Below are positions 48,401 through 60,000 of a DNA stretch of 64,000 nucleotides, piece after piece. The stretch's first letter is position 1, and each line of letters opens with the position of its first letter. Source of the DNA: Miscanthus floridulus (lineage: Eukaryota; Streptophyta; Magnoliopsida; Poales; Poaceae); the NCBI RefSeq assembly GCF_019320115.1, contig NC_089591.1, positions 62,319,798-62,383,797 on the forward strand. Reading direction: 5' to 3'. Position numbers and translations under genes: made by a program. The notes below the pieces were generated by a model. That model searched no databases. It was given only the letters and a program-made list of their open reading frames with translations, and was not told where the DNA came from.

Positions 48401-50193
48401 TCTCTAACTCAAATATGCAAGCTAGTGATTCTCATGATCAAGTTCAAGCAAGTACTAGTCATGACAAAGTGCAAGATCAACAAGTGGCTAGTTCATCATC
48501 TCAACCAAATGATCAATCAAATGTAAGCAATCAAGTGCAAGTGCTTCAACTAGCCAATGTTGAAAGAGATCATCCATTGGACACTATCATTGGTGATATT
48601 TCAAGAGGTGTGCAAACTAGATCAAGATTAGCTTCATTTTATGAGCATTTCTCATTTGTGTCATCCATTGAACCTAAGAAGATAGATGAAGCTTTGAAGG
48701 ATGTTGATTGGGTGAATGTCATGTATGAAGAGCTAAACAACTTCACAAGAAACCAAGTATGAGAGTTAGTTGAGAGGCCTAAGGATCATAATATGATTTG
48801 AACCAAGTGGGTCTTTCAGAACAAGCAAGATTAAGATGGGATAGTAATAAGAAACAAAGCAAGATTAGTAGCTTAAGGTTATACTCAAGTTGAAGGTCTT
48901 GACTTTGGAGAAACATATGCCCCGGTTGTAAGATTGGAAGCAATTAGGATCTTGCTTGTGCCCACAACATCAAGTTGTACAAAATGGATGTGAAGTGTGC
49001 ATTTCTCAATGGGTACATCAATGAGCTTGTGTATGTTGAACAACCTCCCAGTTTTAAACATGAAAAGAAACCCAACCATGTTTACAAGTTGAGAAAGGCT
49101 TTGTATGGATTAAAACAAGCACCTAGAGCATGGTATGAGAGATTGAGGGATTTCCTACTCTCTAAGAGATTCAATATGGGAAAGGTTGACACCACTCTCT
49201 TCACCAAGAAGCTTGGAAATGTCTTGTTTGTAATGCAAATCTATGTTGATGATATCATATTTGGGTCAACAAATCAAGATTTTTGTGAGGAGTTTGGCAA
49301 GATGATGGCAAGTGAGTTTGAGATGTCTATGATTGGAGAGCTTAGTTACTTCCTTGGTCTTCAAATCAAGCAAATGAAGAATGGCATATTTGTGAGTCAA
49401 GGCAAGTATATTAAGGACATGCTCAAGAAGTTTGGAATGGATGATAGTAAAGCTATTAGTACACCAATGGAGATAAGTGGAAGCTTGGATAGTGATGCTA
49501 GTGGTAACATGGTAGATCAAAAGATGTATTGGTCTATGATTGGAAGCCTACTCTATGTGACCGCATCAAGGCTGAATGTGATATTTAGTGTATGCATGTG
49601 TGCTAGATTCCAAGCCTCACCAAGAGAAAGTCATTTGAAAGCAACAAAAAGAATATTGAGGTACTTAAAGTATACACAAAATATTAGATTATGGTATCCC
49701 AAAGGAGTAAGATTTGAGTTGATTAGATATTCGAACTCCGATTATGTAGGATGCAAAGTTGAGAGAAAGAGCACATCAGGCACATGTCAACTATTGGGAA
49801 GATCACTTGTGTCTTGATCATCAAAGAAGCAAAATAGTGTAGCACTTTCAACCGCCGAAGCGGAGTACATTTCGGCCGGTAGTTGTTGTGATCAATTACT
49901 TTGGATGAAGGCTATTTTGAGTGATTTTGGAATCAAATTCAAACAAGTGCCATTGCTATGTGACAATAAAAGTGTCGTAAAACTCACCAACAACCTGATA
50001 ACATTCAAGAACAAAGCATATCGATGTCCATCATCATTTCATAAGAGATCACCAACAAAAAAGGGACATTTGCATTGAGAGTATGGGCACCGAAGATCAA
50101 CTTGCCGATATCTTCACCAAGCCACTTGATGAGAAGATGTTTTGTAAGCTAAGGAATGAATTGAACATACTTGACTTCTCCAATATGTGTTGA
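42484..50193 (+). pseudogene. Decayed gag-pol of element C, split by LTR D
   Basis: Gag from 42484 (MAQVMFNHVGGKPLFFDGTC) runs until an extra C near 42886 shifts the frame; a stop follows at 43070. The Lys/Asp-rich part is 43073-44041, with a zinc knuckle whose last Cys is Tyr (CYNCKSLDHVVADY). A second, intact knuckle CNRCKQVGHIEQHC is near 44330. Protease DSGCTQHM is near 44627. Integrase runs 44977-45971, with HRRLGH, MDLFGP, RSDNRSEF and SNGLVERKNRT. LTR D interrupts at 45972, and the frame resumes at 48357 (RPREVIDVEDDKNQ). Reverse transcriptase 48600-49450 has IYVDDIIFGS. RNase H ends at 50193, broken by a TGG-to-TGA stop at about 49815. The pol products would copy and insert element DNA; this copy cannot make them. 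Confidence 0.92.
45972..48351 (+). mobile_element. Solo LTR D inside element C
   Basis: A 2380-bp TG...CA unit (TGAAAAGTTCTTTTATG to CTTGACCTCACA) with the perfect 5-bp duplication ATAAG (45967-45971 and 48352-48356). Removing it and one duplicate rejoins the pol reading frame exactly (GDI-RPREV). TATAAATAG at 47272-47280 gives plus orientation. CCGGACGCTGG-type motifs fill about 46790-47220. The stretch near 47466 (TTGTTACTCTTGGAGGTTGCC) is shared with the LTRs of A and C, so D is a related Copia family. Confidence 0.9.
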
Positions 50194-51319
50194 TGCACCC
50201 CCACTTATATGACATGCCTCTTCCTTGAGCAATCCAAGGTAAAAGTTGATTGGCATGGCATACATCCTTGCTAAGGACATGTTTAGTGCATCTAGACATA
50301 TTTTACATTTAAATAGGCTCATTCATGAAAATCAAATGAATTTGATGCTTGTATGGTACCACTATTGCTTGTATGTTTGAAATGATCTAGTGGTAGCATA
50401 TGACATGTTTGTGGGCTTGTAAACCTAGTGTTTGATCTAGAAAATAAGCTATAAGTGTTTAACTCAACATGGTACAAAATAACCCTTATTTGAAGGTGTG
50501 AAGAAGCTTGTTCTTAGATCAAACCGAGTTAAATATCTTTTGCAAGCAATCTAGATTGAACCAAATTGAGAAAATGATCCTCATTTCACATGGTTTAACC
50601 CCAACCTATCTATAATTTGAGCTCACCTTTTGTAATAATTGTTGACAAAGGGGGAGAGAAATTCACAAAGATAGTAAGATAGGAGGGAGCAAACAAATGA
50701 AATGACATTGTAAAATGAAATGACATTGTAAGGGGATCAATAAAAATGCACACAAGTAGGGGGAGCAAGCTCATAAACTTGTATGTTGCATTTGAATGTG
50801 CATTTCATATATTTGCTTGAATGACACAAGTTTTAAATTTCAATATCCATGCTTGTGTGGTGCATGCTAGTTATACGCTTGAATGGTGAAATAAAAAACT
50901 AGCATGCATAGGCTAAAGTAACTAGATTTATGTTTATTTTATGGAAACTAGACCCTTGCTTGTAATATTGATCTCATGGGGTATTCTAGTTTTTGTGTAT
51001 GTCTAGTTACTAATGGTGCTAAGGATGGTATATTGGTGCACTCCAATTGGTATCACGCTTCAAAGGTCCATCTCTTATACCTTAGCATCATTTGGTAGAA
51101 ATTATCACCTATATTTCCTATCTCAGCATATGTGTAAGCTTCAATCCAAACTCTTAGCACATATGTAGGGGGAGCAATTGCTACCATTTGGGGTTCATGG
51201 AACTTGTCCATATCTTTTTACACATGGTAAATATGCTTGGGCAAGCAACATGGATTCAATTAAATCTCAATTTATATCTTTGTGTAAGGGTTGTCATCAA
51301 TTACCAAAAAGAGAGAGAT
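50194..51319 (+). other. Non-coding tail of element C with polypurine runs
   Basis: About 1.1 kb collinear with 19501-20664 of element A, without an ORF. Polypurine runs occur near 50648, 50758 and 51167. The terminal tract is AAAAAGAGAGAGA (51306-51318), where element A has AAAAAGGGGGAGA, so two G-to-A changes have degraded the presumed plus-strand primer. Confidence 0.75.
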
Positions 51320-53239
51320 TAAAAGTTGTAGTTTGGTTTTGGTTAATTGATGAAACCCTAAGTGCTAACCTAGTTTATCAAAGTGATTATGAGATAGGTA
51401 GCACTATTCCAAGTGGTGAAGCAAATGAAGATCATGACATGATGATGGTGATTCCATGGTGATGATCAAGTGCTTGGACTTGAAAAGAAGAAAGAGAAAA
51501 ACAAAAGGCTCAAGGCAAAGGTATAAATTATAGGAGCCATTTTGTTTTAGTGATCGAGACACTTAGTGAGTGTGATCACATTTAGGATCGATAGCCGTAC
51601 TATTAGGAGGGGTGAAACTCGTATTGAAATGCGGTTATCAAAGTGCCACTAGATGCTCTAACTCATTGCATATGCATTTAGGATCTAATGGAGTGCTAAC
51701 ACCCTTTGAATTTTTTTTTGTGAAAATATGCTAACACATGTGCACAAGGTGATACACTTGGTGGTTAGCACATTTGAGCAAGGGTTAGAAACTTTACCGG
51801 CGAGTGCGGACAGTTTGACGGTGCCACCGGTGCCCTATATAGAAAAGACGGAGGTCACTGTAAGTGACCGAACGCTGGTCTCGGTAGGATCGGCGCGTCC
51901 AGTCAGTGGAAGCGTGAAGACGCTGGCGTCAGTCTTCGACCGGACGCTGACGGGGTACGTCTGGTCCTGCTAACGTGGCAGCGCATAGAGGAGATGTCGA
52001 GTGATCAAACGTTGGGTGAGTCCGGTCAGGCATGACCGGACGTGTCCGGTCATGATTTTTCACGAATGGGAGCTTACTAGAAACGATCCGGACGCTGAGG
52101 TTCTGCGTCTGGTCACTTTCAAGCAACGCGTCTGGTCACAACTTAAATGTACTGATGACCATTGAGATCGAGCGATCAGCGTTTGTAGCAGGGGCCAAAT
52201 GGCACACATCGTGCGACCAGACGCTGGGGTCCAGCATCTTGTCGATCTGACTGACACATCTGGTCGCCTTGTGTTCACTATAGTAAACCTAACGGTTCTA
52301 TTCATGGGGGCTTTCTATTTAAGCCCTATGGCTGGCTCAAGCTCATTCTCTTAGCCATTTGCATTGACATAGCAACCTTGTGAGCTTAGCCAAAGCCCTC
52401 CCACTTATCTCCATCATTGATTCATCATCTTTGTGAGATTGGGAGAGAATCTAAATGCATTGCTTGAGTGATTGCATCTAGAGGCACTTGGTATTCGTGT
52501 TTCACTACAGGATTCACTTGTTGCTCTTGGTGGTTGCCACCACCTAGACGGCTTGGTGCAGCGGTGGAGGATTGGCACGAGTTGGTGATTAGTCGTGGTC
52601 ATCTCCCGGTGTTTGTGAGGTGTCTTGTGCCTTTCTCGGCGGAGCGCTGAAAGGTAACTCTAGTGGATTGCTCATGTCATTGAGTTACCTCACTTGTGGG
52701 TAGGTTCTTGCGGTGTCCAATTGTGTGAACGAGGTTTGTGCAACACCTCTTAGCTGCCAAACCACCAAGTGTTGGTCGACACAACGGGGACGTAGCGTGT
52801 TGGCAAGCACGTGAACCTCAGGAGAAAATTGGTTGTCTCTTGCCCCTTGGTATTCTCCCGGTGATTGATTTAGTATTTCATCTTGTGATTGGTTCACTCC
52901 TCTACACAGCGGTATAATCATCCTTCTCACTCATTTATATTCTTGCAAACTAGTTGTAGCAAGCTCTTTAGTGTAGTTAGAATTGAGAGCTTACTTTATA
53001 GTTCATCTAGTGGAGCTCTTTAGTGTAGCAAGTATGAGAGCTCTTAATGAGTAGTGACATAGAGTATTGTGTGATTAGTGATCATAGCAACTAGAATTAT
53101 TAGATAGGTGGCTTTCAACCCTTGTAGAGCTAGAGAATGTTTGCATTTCGCTATTTGTTATACTAATCAAATTGCTCTAGTTGGTTTATAGATTTTTAAA
53201 TAGGCTATTCGTCCCTCCTAGCCATATTAGGACCTTTCA
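51320..53239 (+). repeat. 3' LTR of element C
   Basis: 1920 bp, ending GACCTTTCA. Its first bases read TAAAAGTTGTAG instead of TGAAAGCTCTAG, so the terminal TG is mutated to TA. The motif array lies at about 51850-52265. Confidence 0.92.
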
Positions 53240-53244
53240 CATGC

Positions 53245-53857
53245 TCAAGGCACCGGCGGCTTCATGCGCACTAGTTGACGTAGTGCGTTGCTCGATGTCG
53301 CGGACCACAATTGATGCAGGACGATGTTCGTAGTGCAGTCCCTTGAACGTCCTCCGAAAAGTAGAAGATCCGAGAAAGAAGAAGAAGACGTTGGCAGTCA
53401 CCAGGAAGAAGCGAGCAGTCGCGAAGACGCTCCCCAAAAACCTGATCGCCGCACACCCGAGCAAGTGTCACAGATGCAGACGACGGTTCCGGAGGCCTGC
53501 TCTCCCAACTCTCCATGCGCGCAAAGGATCAAGACGAGGAAACTTAGAAGGCAACACAGTAGTGAGAAGTGAAAAACACTAATTGACTATCTTAGAATTT
53601 TCCAAATTAGAATCTTTCTATGATTGTTCTATTGTTGTTGTGTTTTTTTCCAAGAGAATTGGTACATATATATATAGGGAGGAGAGCTCCCTACCTCTAC
53701 ATCAACTAGTAATATGGTACTAATTGACGTTGCCTTTCATCTCTACTCATGAGCTTAAACAATAAAGCCCATTAAGGAACACAAATATTGAATCTTTGAG
53801 ATTTATTAGAATTTCTTCATATGGATTTAGGGAATTTTATCCATATAAATTCTAACA
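53245..53857 (-). repeat. 5' LTR of element B, right piece
   Basis: Continues the LTR from the split point, collinear with 33975-34591, and ends CTAACA. Frames at 53237-53582 are chance. Confidence 0.88.
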
Positions 53858-53914
53858 ATTGTTGTTTTCACATAGATATCTGTAGAGTGCTCCTCTTACT
53901 ACGGTCTTACCCCG

Positions 53915-54104
53915 TACTCCCTCGGCTCTAAAATGTATGTCATTTTTTCTCTCTCGGCAGATTTTTTTAATTTTGTCTTGATGATGTCTTTATTTTTATA
54001 TTTTAGATGTTAACATACTACTATGTAAACTTGGTCAGACTTAGTTTAGTTTGATTAATGACAAAATTAAAATTACTTATACTTTGTACTGTTGGATGGA
54101 GCAT
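53915..54104. mobile_element. Stowaway-like MITE
   Basis: Begins TACTCCCTCGGCTCTAAAATG and ends near TTGGATGGAGCATG. The left end fits Stowaway; the right end is decayed. Together with the sequence just left of it, it resembles 33165-33332 on the other side of element B. Confidence 0.5.
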
Positions 54105-54924
54105 GTGTAAGTGATTTGGCAGATCTAGACCAGTTGTCTTTTATCCAAAAAAAATTAACAATTAACCTGTAGTTACCGGTCCTTCCTAGTAGGTTGCGCT
54201 AGGAAAGTTCCATATCAAGAAAACCTAATAAGTCCAAATTACTTTTTGAGTGCCTTGGGAGAATCCTCTGGCGCAAGACTCTGGGTAAGCAGAAGTGCAG
54301 AATCCAAGCAGCCTGTTCGTTTGGCCGTGGCTTGTTGTAAATGATCGTAAATTTTCAACCAAAACAGTATTTTTCTTTTACACAAACCAGCCAATAGTAC
54401 TTCTTCACGAACCAGCAACGATACGAACCAGCCAATCAAACAGGCTGCAGGCCCGACGGCAGAAGCTTTGCCAGCCCAAACTTTTGCAGTTCTTGGCCAT
54501 CCAGCCAGCCCAAATGACATGCATTGGGCAACGTACCGTGTTGGCACGGCAAAGGAACCCATCACGACCCCAACAGTGATTTGGACCGTCAAATCGGTTC
54601 GATGTTGTTGATGGGCTGCTCGGATGCAATTTTCTTTTTCTTTCTCCGCACAATTCATATGTGGTGGGCAGTGGCTGATTTAGGATTTTTTTCATAGGAT
54701 ATGCCACAACAAAATTTTCACATGTAATTTGATGAAATTCATTTAGCAATTCGGTAAATAACCGTAACTTTTGTCCTATAGGCACAAGGTATAATAGATC
54801 TTAAATTGAACAATTAAGTACACAATGCATGAACGATCAACAAATAAATCCTTAATTACTACTTCGTACATCTACATGCTACATCAATCAATTGAAATAA
54901 TTCGAGGTTAAATTGACCTAATTA
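54105..54924. other. Intergenic with one MITE, no gene
   Basis: Apart from the MITE at 54311-54445 no feature was recognised. Frames around 54239-54785 overlap on both strands and show no motif. Confidence 0.4.
54311..54445. mobile_element. MITE with GCCTGTTCGTTTGGC ends
   Basis: A 135-bp element with inverted ends GCCTGTTCGTTTGGC and GCCTGTTTGATTGGC. Interior of short AACCAGC repeats. Target duplication unclear. Confidence 0.6.
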
Positions 54925-55201
54925 GACTGTCTTCAATAAAGAGACTCAAACCCAAAATGGGTAGTGAGAGACCCAAAATTAGCCTCTAACAGAGTACCTA
55001 TACGGGAGACCTATTTTAGGTTGCTTGAGAGACACAACCCAAATATGGGTATCTCTCTCCTGGAAACCCATTTGCAGAAATGATTCTCTTTTGGGTATTG
55101 TTGTTGGAGAAGATGCCGAATAGGTATTGAACCTTTTGCCTGTAGCGCTACCCAAAATGCGAATGAGTCTTGTATTTTAGGTGGTGTTGTTGGAGATAGC
55201 C
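54925..55201. mobile_element. Tourist/Harbinger-like MITE
   Basis: 277 bp with imperfect inverted ends (GACTGTCTTCAA against GGCTATCTCCAA), flanked by TTA (54922-54924 and 55202-55204). Confidence 0.65.
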
Positions 55202-55437
55202 TTAATAACTATCGTCACAGTAGGTCTGTAGCATACATTAGGCTTAGCCCTTGGGGAGTTCAGATTTAGGGTCCGTAGCACTGCTTCCGGTCACTGAGGC
55301 CATGTATCGTGCGTAAACAAGAAGCAACAAGAGAGGTGAGGTGCAAATGCCTGCCGGCGTGACCTGGTAGTTGCTACTACTCTAGTGCACTCACACTTTA
55401 TCAGAGTTACAGACAAATGGACAGGAGCGGAATAACT

Positions 55438-56392
55438 CTTTTTTTTTACAACAAACAACTTTATAATTAGCAGCAACGTGTTGCAAGGATCGTTACATCG
55501 TTCAAGCCTACAGATTGTAGGGCTTGTAGTAGATTGCACTGGGATACATGATGCTCAAAGGAGCAGAAGAACTCCAGATCGGGGTTCTGAGTAGTGGAAT
55601 CCTGTGCAGCTTGGCGCGCCAGAGCTTTGGCTATGGTGTTTAGGCGCCTGTTGATCTTGAAAATGTTGGATTACCTGCTTCTTGTATAGTTGGAGAAGGT
55701 TTAGGTGTAATGCTTGATTCTCCAGTCAGGGGGGTTGGAGATGTCATCCTTGTTAAGGAAGTGAACCAACTGTTCACAGTCCGACAAGAAGTTGACACCT
55801 GTAAGATTGAGGCTGCGGATGATTGCCGAAGCAAGGGCAAGACTAGCCTCTGCCATGATCACCGAGGAGCATACATCAAGCCTGGCCTTGATGTAGATGG
55901 CCTGGGCCGGTTGTTCTTGAAAATTGAGGATGAATACACAAAGTCCAGCCGATCTGGGCTGGGAATTTGGTTGATTCGGCTTAGTGGATGCATCGACGTA
56001 GCATCTTGAACCATGTAGCAGGGCCGGTGTAGTAATTTCGTGTCTGTTCATCATGTGGACCTGTTGCGTTATAAGAGTCATACATGGAAGAGTAGGCGCG
56101 GCTGTGTTGGTAGCGACAATAGTCGATCCTGCAGTGGAAATAAGCGTACCTTGCAGAGTCTGCGGAGGTTGCTATAGTGATTGAGCTGCGCCTGTGGTGG
56201 TGTTAGCTGCAGTAATGGCCGAAAGGAGCATTGCTCGAGTGTAGGTGTTTATGTGGGCAGCAACTGCATTGTGTACCTGCATAGGGGTCCATGTATGCCT
56301 TTGGAAATGATTATCATTTCGAGCTTTCCAAATATACCACAAGGTAAAAAGAATTTTTTGGAAAAGAGATTCACAGGTGGAAGTGGAAATGA
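55438..56392 (-). pseudogene. 3' fragment of a LINE (RNase H-like domain)
   Basis: On the minus strand, a segment reading LWYIWKARNDNHFQRH (end of a zf-RVT-type region) is followed by an RNase H-like RVT_3 domain (about 56000-55600: RCYVDAST, AEASLALASAIIRSL, LSDCEQLVHFLN, PPDWRIKHYT). It ends near a short A-tail (T run on the plus strand, 55438-55447). In-frame stops break it. The 5' side is cut by element E at 56393. No target duplication was determined. Confidence 0.75.
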
Positions 56393-56889
56393 TGTTAAAA
56401 CTGTTGAATCGCTAGGACCATAGATCTAGCCGGGGTGCTTGATGAAACAAAGACCTAGAACACGTTCTAGTGCAACAATAGAGGGACAAAGAGAGGTGGA
56501 TGAGGTCTGACGAACCTGACACCGCGGAGGGGTTAGATCTAGAGGCCTCCATCGGGTTCGTCGGTGAAGTCTGCGCACGGGCAGCGACGGTCGGGGAAGA
56601 CATGTCGGAGATGCGGTGCCGGCGGTGAAGATCGAGGACGGCGCAGTGCTGTGGCGGAGGTACTTCCCGTCACTGGCTGCGCCCCTCACTTAGATCGGGT
56701 TTAGGGTTTGTCGGTGGGGAGCTCGACTGAGGCAAACCTCGTGATAAGAGCCGCCGGCCCCCACCTCTTTTTATAACGCAGGGTGACAGGGGCCCTCCAG
56801 CCATGGTGGGCTGGGTGCCCCCGATCAGGATGCGAATCAAAGGCCCAACTGGGCCGTTGGGTCCAGTTAGGTTAGAGATCAATCTAACA
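56393..56889 (-). repeat. 3' LTR of element E
   Basis: 497 bp, TGTTAGATTGATC to CAGTTTTAACA on the minus strand. TATAAAAAG at 56774-56766 (minus) is the TATA box. The GC-rich downstream part contains short frames that are not genes. Confidence 0.8.
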
Positions 56890-57069
56890 ATCTCCTCGAT
56901 CTCTTTCCATCTTTCACTTTTATATTATTTACTTTTGTTCATTCCATTACAGATTCGCGCATAGAGCATGTCTCATCGTCACGGTCCATTGCCAATAGAT
57001 TTAACAGCTACAACACATTACTCTGTTCTGAAATAGATACTTATCTTTGGGCCTTCTTTTGTTTAGGAA

Positions 57070-60000
57070 TTATAGGCTTTCCCTTAAACCCATACCGGCT
57101 ACATGTTCTCTGAACACGTTGGGTGGTAAGCTTTTTGTAAGCGGATCTGCGAGCATCTTTTCTGTACTTATATGCTCAAGGCTTATAACATGATCCCGAA
57201 CTTTATCTTTCACAACATAATACTTTATGTCAATGTGTTTGGCAGCACCACTTGACTTATTGTTGTGAGCATACTGTACTGCTGGATTATTATCGCAGTA
57301 TAACTTTAGTGGTCTATAGATGTCGTCAACCACCTTCAAACCGGGTATGAACTTCTTTAGACAGTTCACATGTCCCATTGCCTCATAACACGCTACAAAC
57401 TCGGCATACATTGTGGACGATGTAGTGATGGTTTGTTTTGAGCTTTTTCATAAAATAGCTCCCCCTGCGAGAGTGAATACATATCCAGACGTGGATTTTC
57501 TATCATCTTCCGCATAATTAAAATCTGAATACCCCATTATATGGAGTGAATCAGATCTTCTATACGTCATCATGAGGCCTTTCGTTCCTTGCAAATAACG
57601 CAAGACTTTCTTTACTAATTTTCAGTGTTCTATTCCAGAATTGCTCTAGAATCTGCCAAGTAACCCGGTAACAAATGCCAAGTTAGGGCGCGTGCATACT
57701 TGAGCATATTGTAAGCTTTCGACAGCTGAAGCATATGGAACCGCTTTCATTTGATCGATCTCATATTGGCTCCTAGGGCATTAAAATCCCCATATTTGTC
57801 GCCCTTGACTATAGGAGTAGGTGAGGGACTACATTTGTGCATACTGAATTTCTTTAAGATTTTCTCTATGTATGCCTTTTGTGACAGTCCTAATACCCCT
57901 TTACTTCTATGTCAGTGAATCTCGATCCCTAAAACGAACGAAGCTTCACCAAGATCTTTCATATCAAATTTTGAGGACAAGAACTTCTTTGTCTCTAGTA
58001 GTAGACTAACATCACTACTAGCAAGTAAGATATCATCCATATACAGGACAAGGAAGATGAACTTCCCATTCTTAAACTTTGTATAGACACGATTGTCCTC
58101 TACATTCTCTTTAAACTCAAAATTCCTTACTGTCTGATCAAACTTCAAGTACCACTGTCTTGAAGTTTGTTTTAATCCATAAATGAATTTCTTTAGGCGG
58201 CATCCCATTCATTCTTTTTCTTCCATGACAAAACCTTTCGGTTGTGCCATGTAAACATTTTCCTCCAAGTCTCCATTGAGAAATGCCGTCTTTACATCTA
58301 TCTGATGTAATTCTAGATCGTAATGTGTCACTAATGTCATTATAATTCTAAAGGAATCCTTACATGAGACTAGAGAAAAGGTCTCATTATAATCAATCCT
58401 TTCTCTTTGTGTAAAGCCTTTTGTCACAAGTCGGGCTTTATATCTCTCTATATTCCCTTGAGAGTCAAGCTTTGTTTTGTAGATCCATTTACAGCTTACT
58501 ATTTTGGCTCCTTTAGGAATTATCTCTAAATCCAAAACTTTATTAGCATTCATTGATTCCATTTCATCTTCCATGGCCTCAAGCCACTTTGATGAATGAT
58601 TACTTCTCATGGCTTCTTCAAATGAGGTGGGATCATCCTCCATTTGAAATTTCTTAGTGTTGTACACTTCATAATCAGCAGGAATAGCTAGTTTTCTAAC
58701 TCTTTGAGACCTTCTAGGGGTCTCTACATTTGGCACATCTTTTGTTTAAGGCTGTTGTTGCTCCCCCTCATGTGTGGCAATTGGTTCTATAGGATCCTGA
58801 AGAACAGGTTCCTCATTGTCATTCATTGTTGCCACAGGCGGAATAACAACAGGTGTCGGTACCACAGTATCTTGTACTGTCGGTGCAGCGACAGCAGGTA
58901 GTGAGAAAAATGGCTCATGAATCATCGGAGTGGGCGCATACACCCGCTTCTCTTCAAGGTCAATTTCTTGAGCTACCATTCTCCCCCTCATCATTTCATC
59001 CTCTAGGAAGACAGCGTGTCTCGTTTCCATAAACTTTGTATGTCTGTCTAGACAGTAGAAACGAAAACCTTTTGACTTTTCTAGGTAGCCAATGAAATGA
59101 CAACTCACTGTTTTGGGATCTAGCTTCCCAATGTTTTGTTTAAATACTTTAGCCTTAGCAGGACTCACCCACACACATAAGTGGTTTAGCGAGGGTACTC
59201 TTCCTATCCACAACTCATATGGTGTTTTGGGCACCGACTTACTTGGTACTCTATTGAGAATATGAATGGCAGTTTTTAACCCCTCCATCCACAGGCTCAT
59301 CGGTAAGGTGGAGTAACTTATCATTGTGCGCACCATATCCATCAGGGTACGATTGCACCTTTCAGCTACTCCATTCTGCTGAGGTTCGCCTGGTGTAGAA
59401 TACTAGGCTACTATGCCATTCTCCTATAAGAACCTTGCAAAAGGTCCAGAAACTTGACCATATGGGGTATGCCAACCGTAGTACTCCCCCCTACGGTCGG
59501 ACCTGACCATCTTAATCTTTAAATTGTGTTGGTTTTCAACTTTTGCCTTAAATATCTTAAATTTATCCAATGCTTCTGTTCTTTCTTTGATTGGATAAAT
59601 ATAGCCATAACGGGAGTAATCATCTGTGAATGTTATGAACAAATCATAATCATCCACACTCTTTACAGAAAAAGGACCATAGATGTCTATGTGAATAATC
59701 TGTAGAATTCCTGCGCTTCGTTTGGCATCTTTCTTAATTTTCTTTACATACTTTCCTTTTATGCAATCTCTGCATTGTTCTAAATCCGAGAGCTCTAATG
59801 GAGGAAGAATATCATTCTTAACTAGTCTTTCTATTCTCCCCCTCAAAATATGACCTAAACGACAGTGCCATAATTTCGACAGTGCATCGTGAGCTCTCTT
59901 TCATTTTCTGTTTACATCCGTAGACGAGGATACATTCACATTGTCGCACGCAACGTTCTCATCATCGCATACAACATTCACATCGTCACGTAGTGATAAC

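Larger units (their letters stand above)
40477..53239 (+). mobile_element. Copia element C (SIRE-like), nested in element B
   Basis: A full-length element of 12,763 bp including the inserted LTR D. LTRs 40477-42423 and 51320-53239. Perfect 5-bp duplication CATGC (40472-40476 and 53240-53244) in the LTR of element B. Domain order gag, protease, integrase, reverse transcriptase, RNase H. Same family as element A but with fewer lesions, so it is likely younger. Confidence 0.95.
33341..53857 (-). mobile_element. Copia element B (old, minus strand), host of a nested cluster
   Basis: The LTR ends TGTTAGG and CTAACA are found at 33341-34591 (3' LTR) and at 40274-53857 (5' LTR, split by element C). 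The flanks ATTGC (33336-33340) and ATTGT (53858-53862) form a 5-bp duplication with one change. The interior (34592-40273) carries decayed Copia gag, protease, integrase, reverse transcriptase and RNase H on the minus strand. The primer-binding site expected just left of 40274 is missing. A polypurine-like AGAGGGGAT lies beside the 3' LTR. It contains a solo LTR and a dimeric MITE, and its 5' LTR contains element C. Confidence 0.88.
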
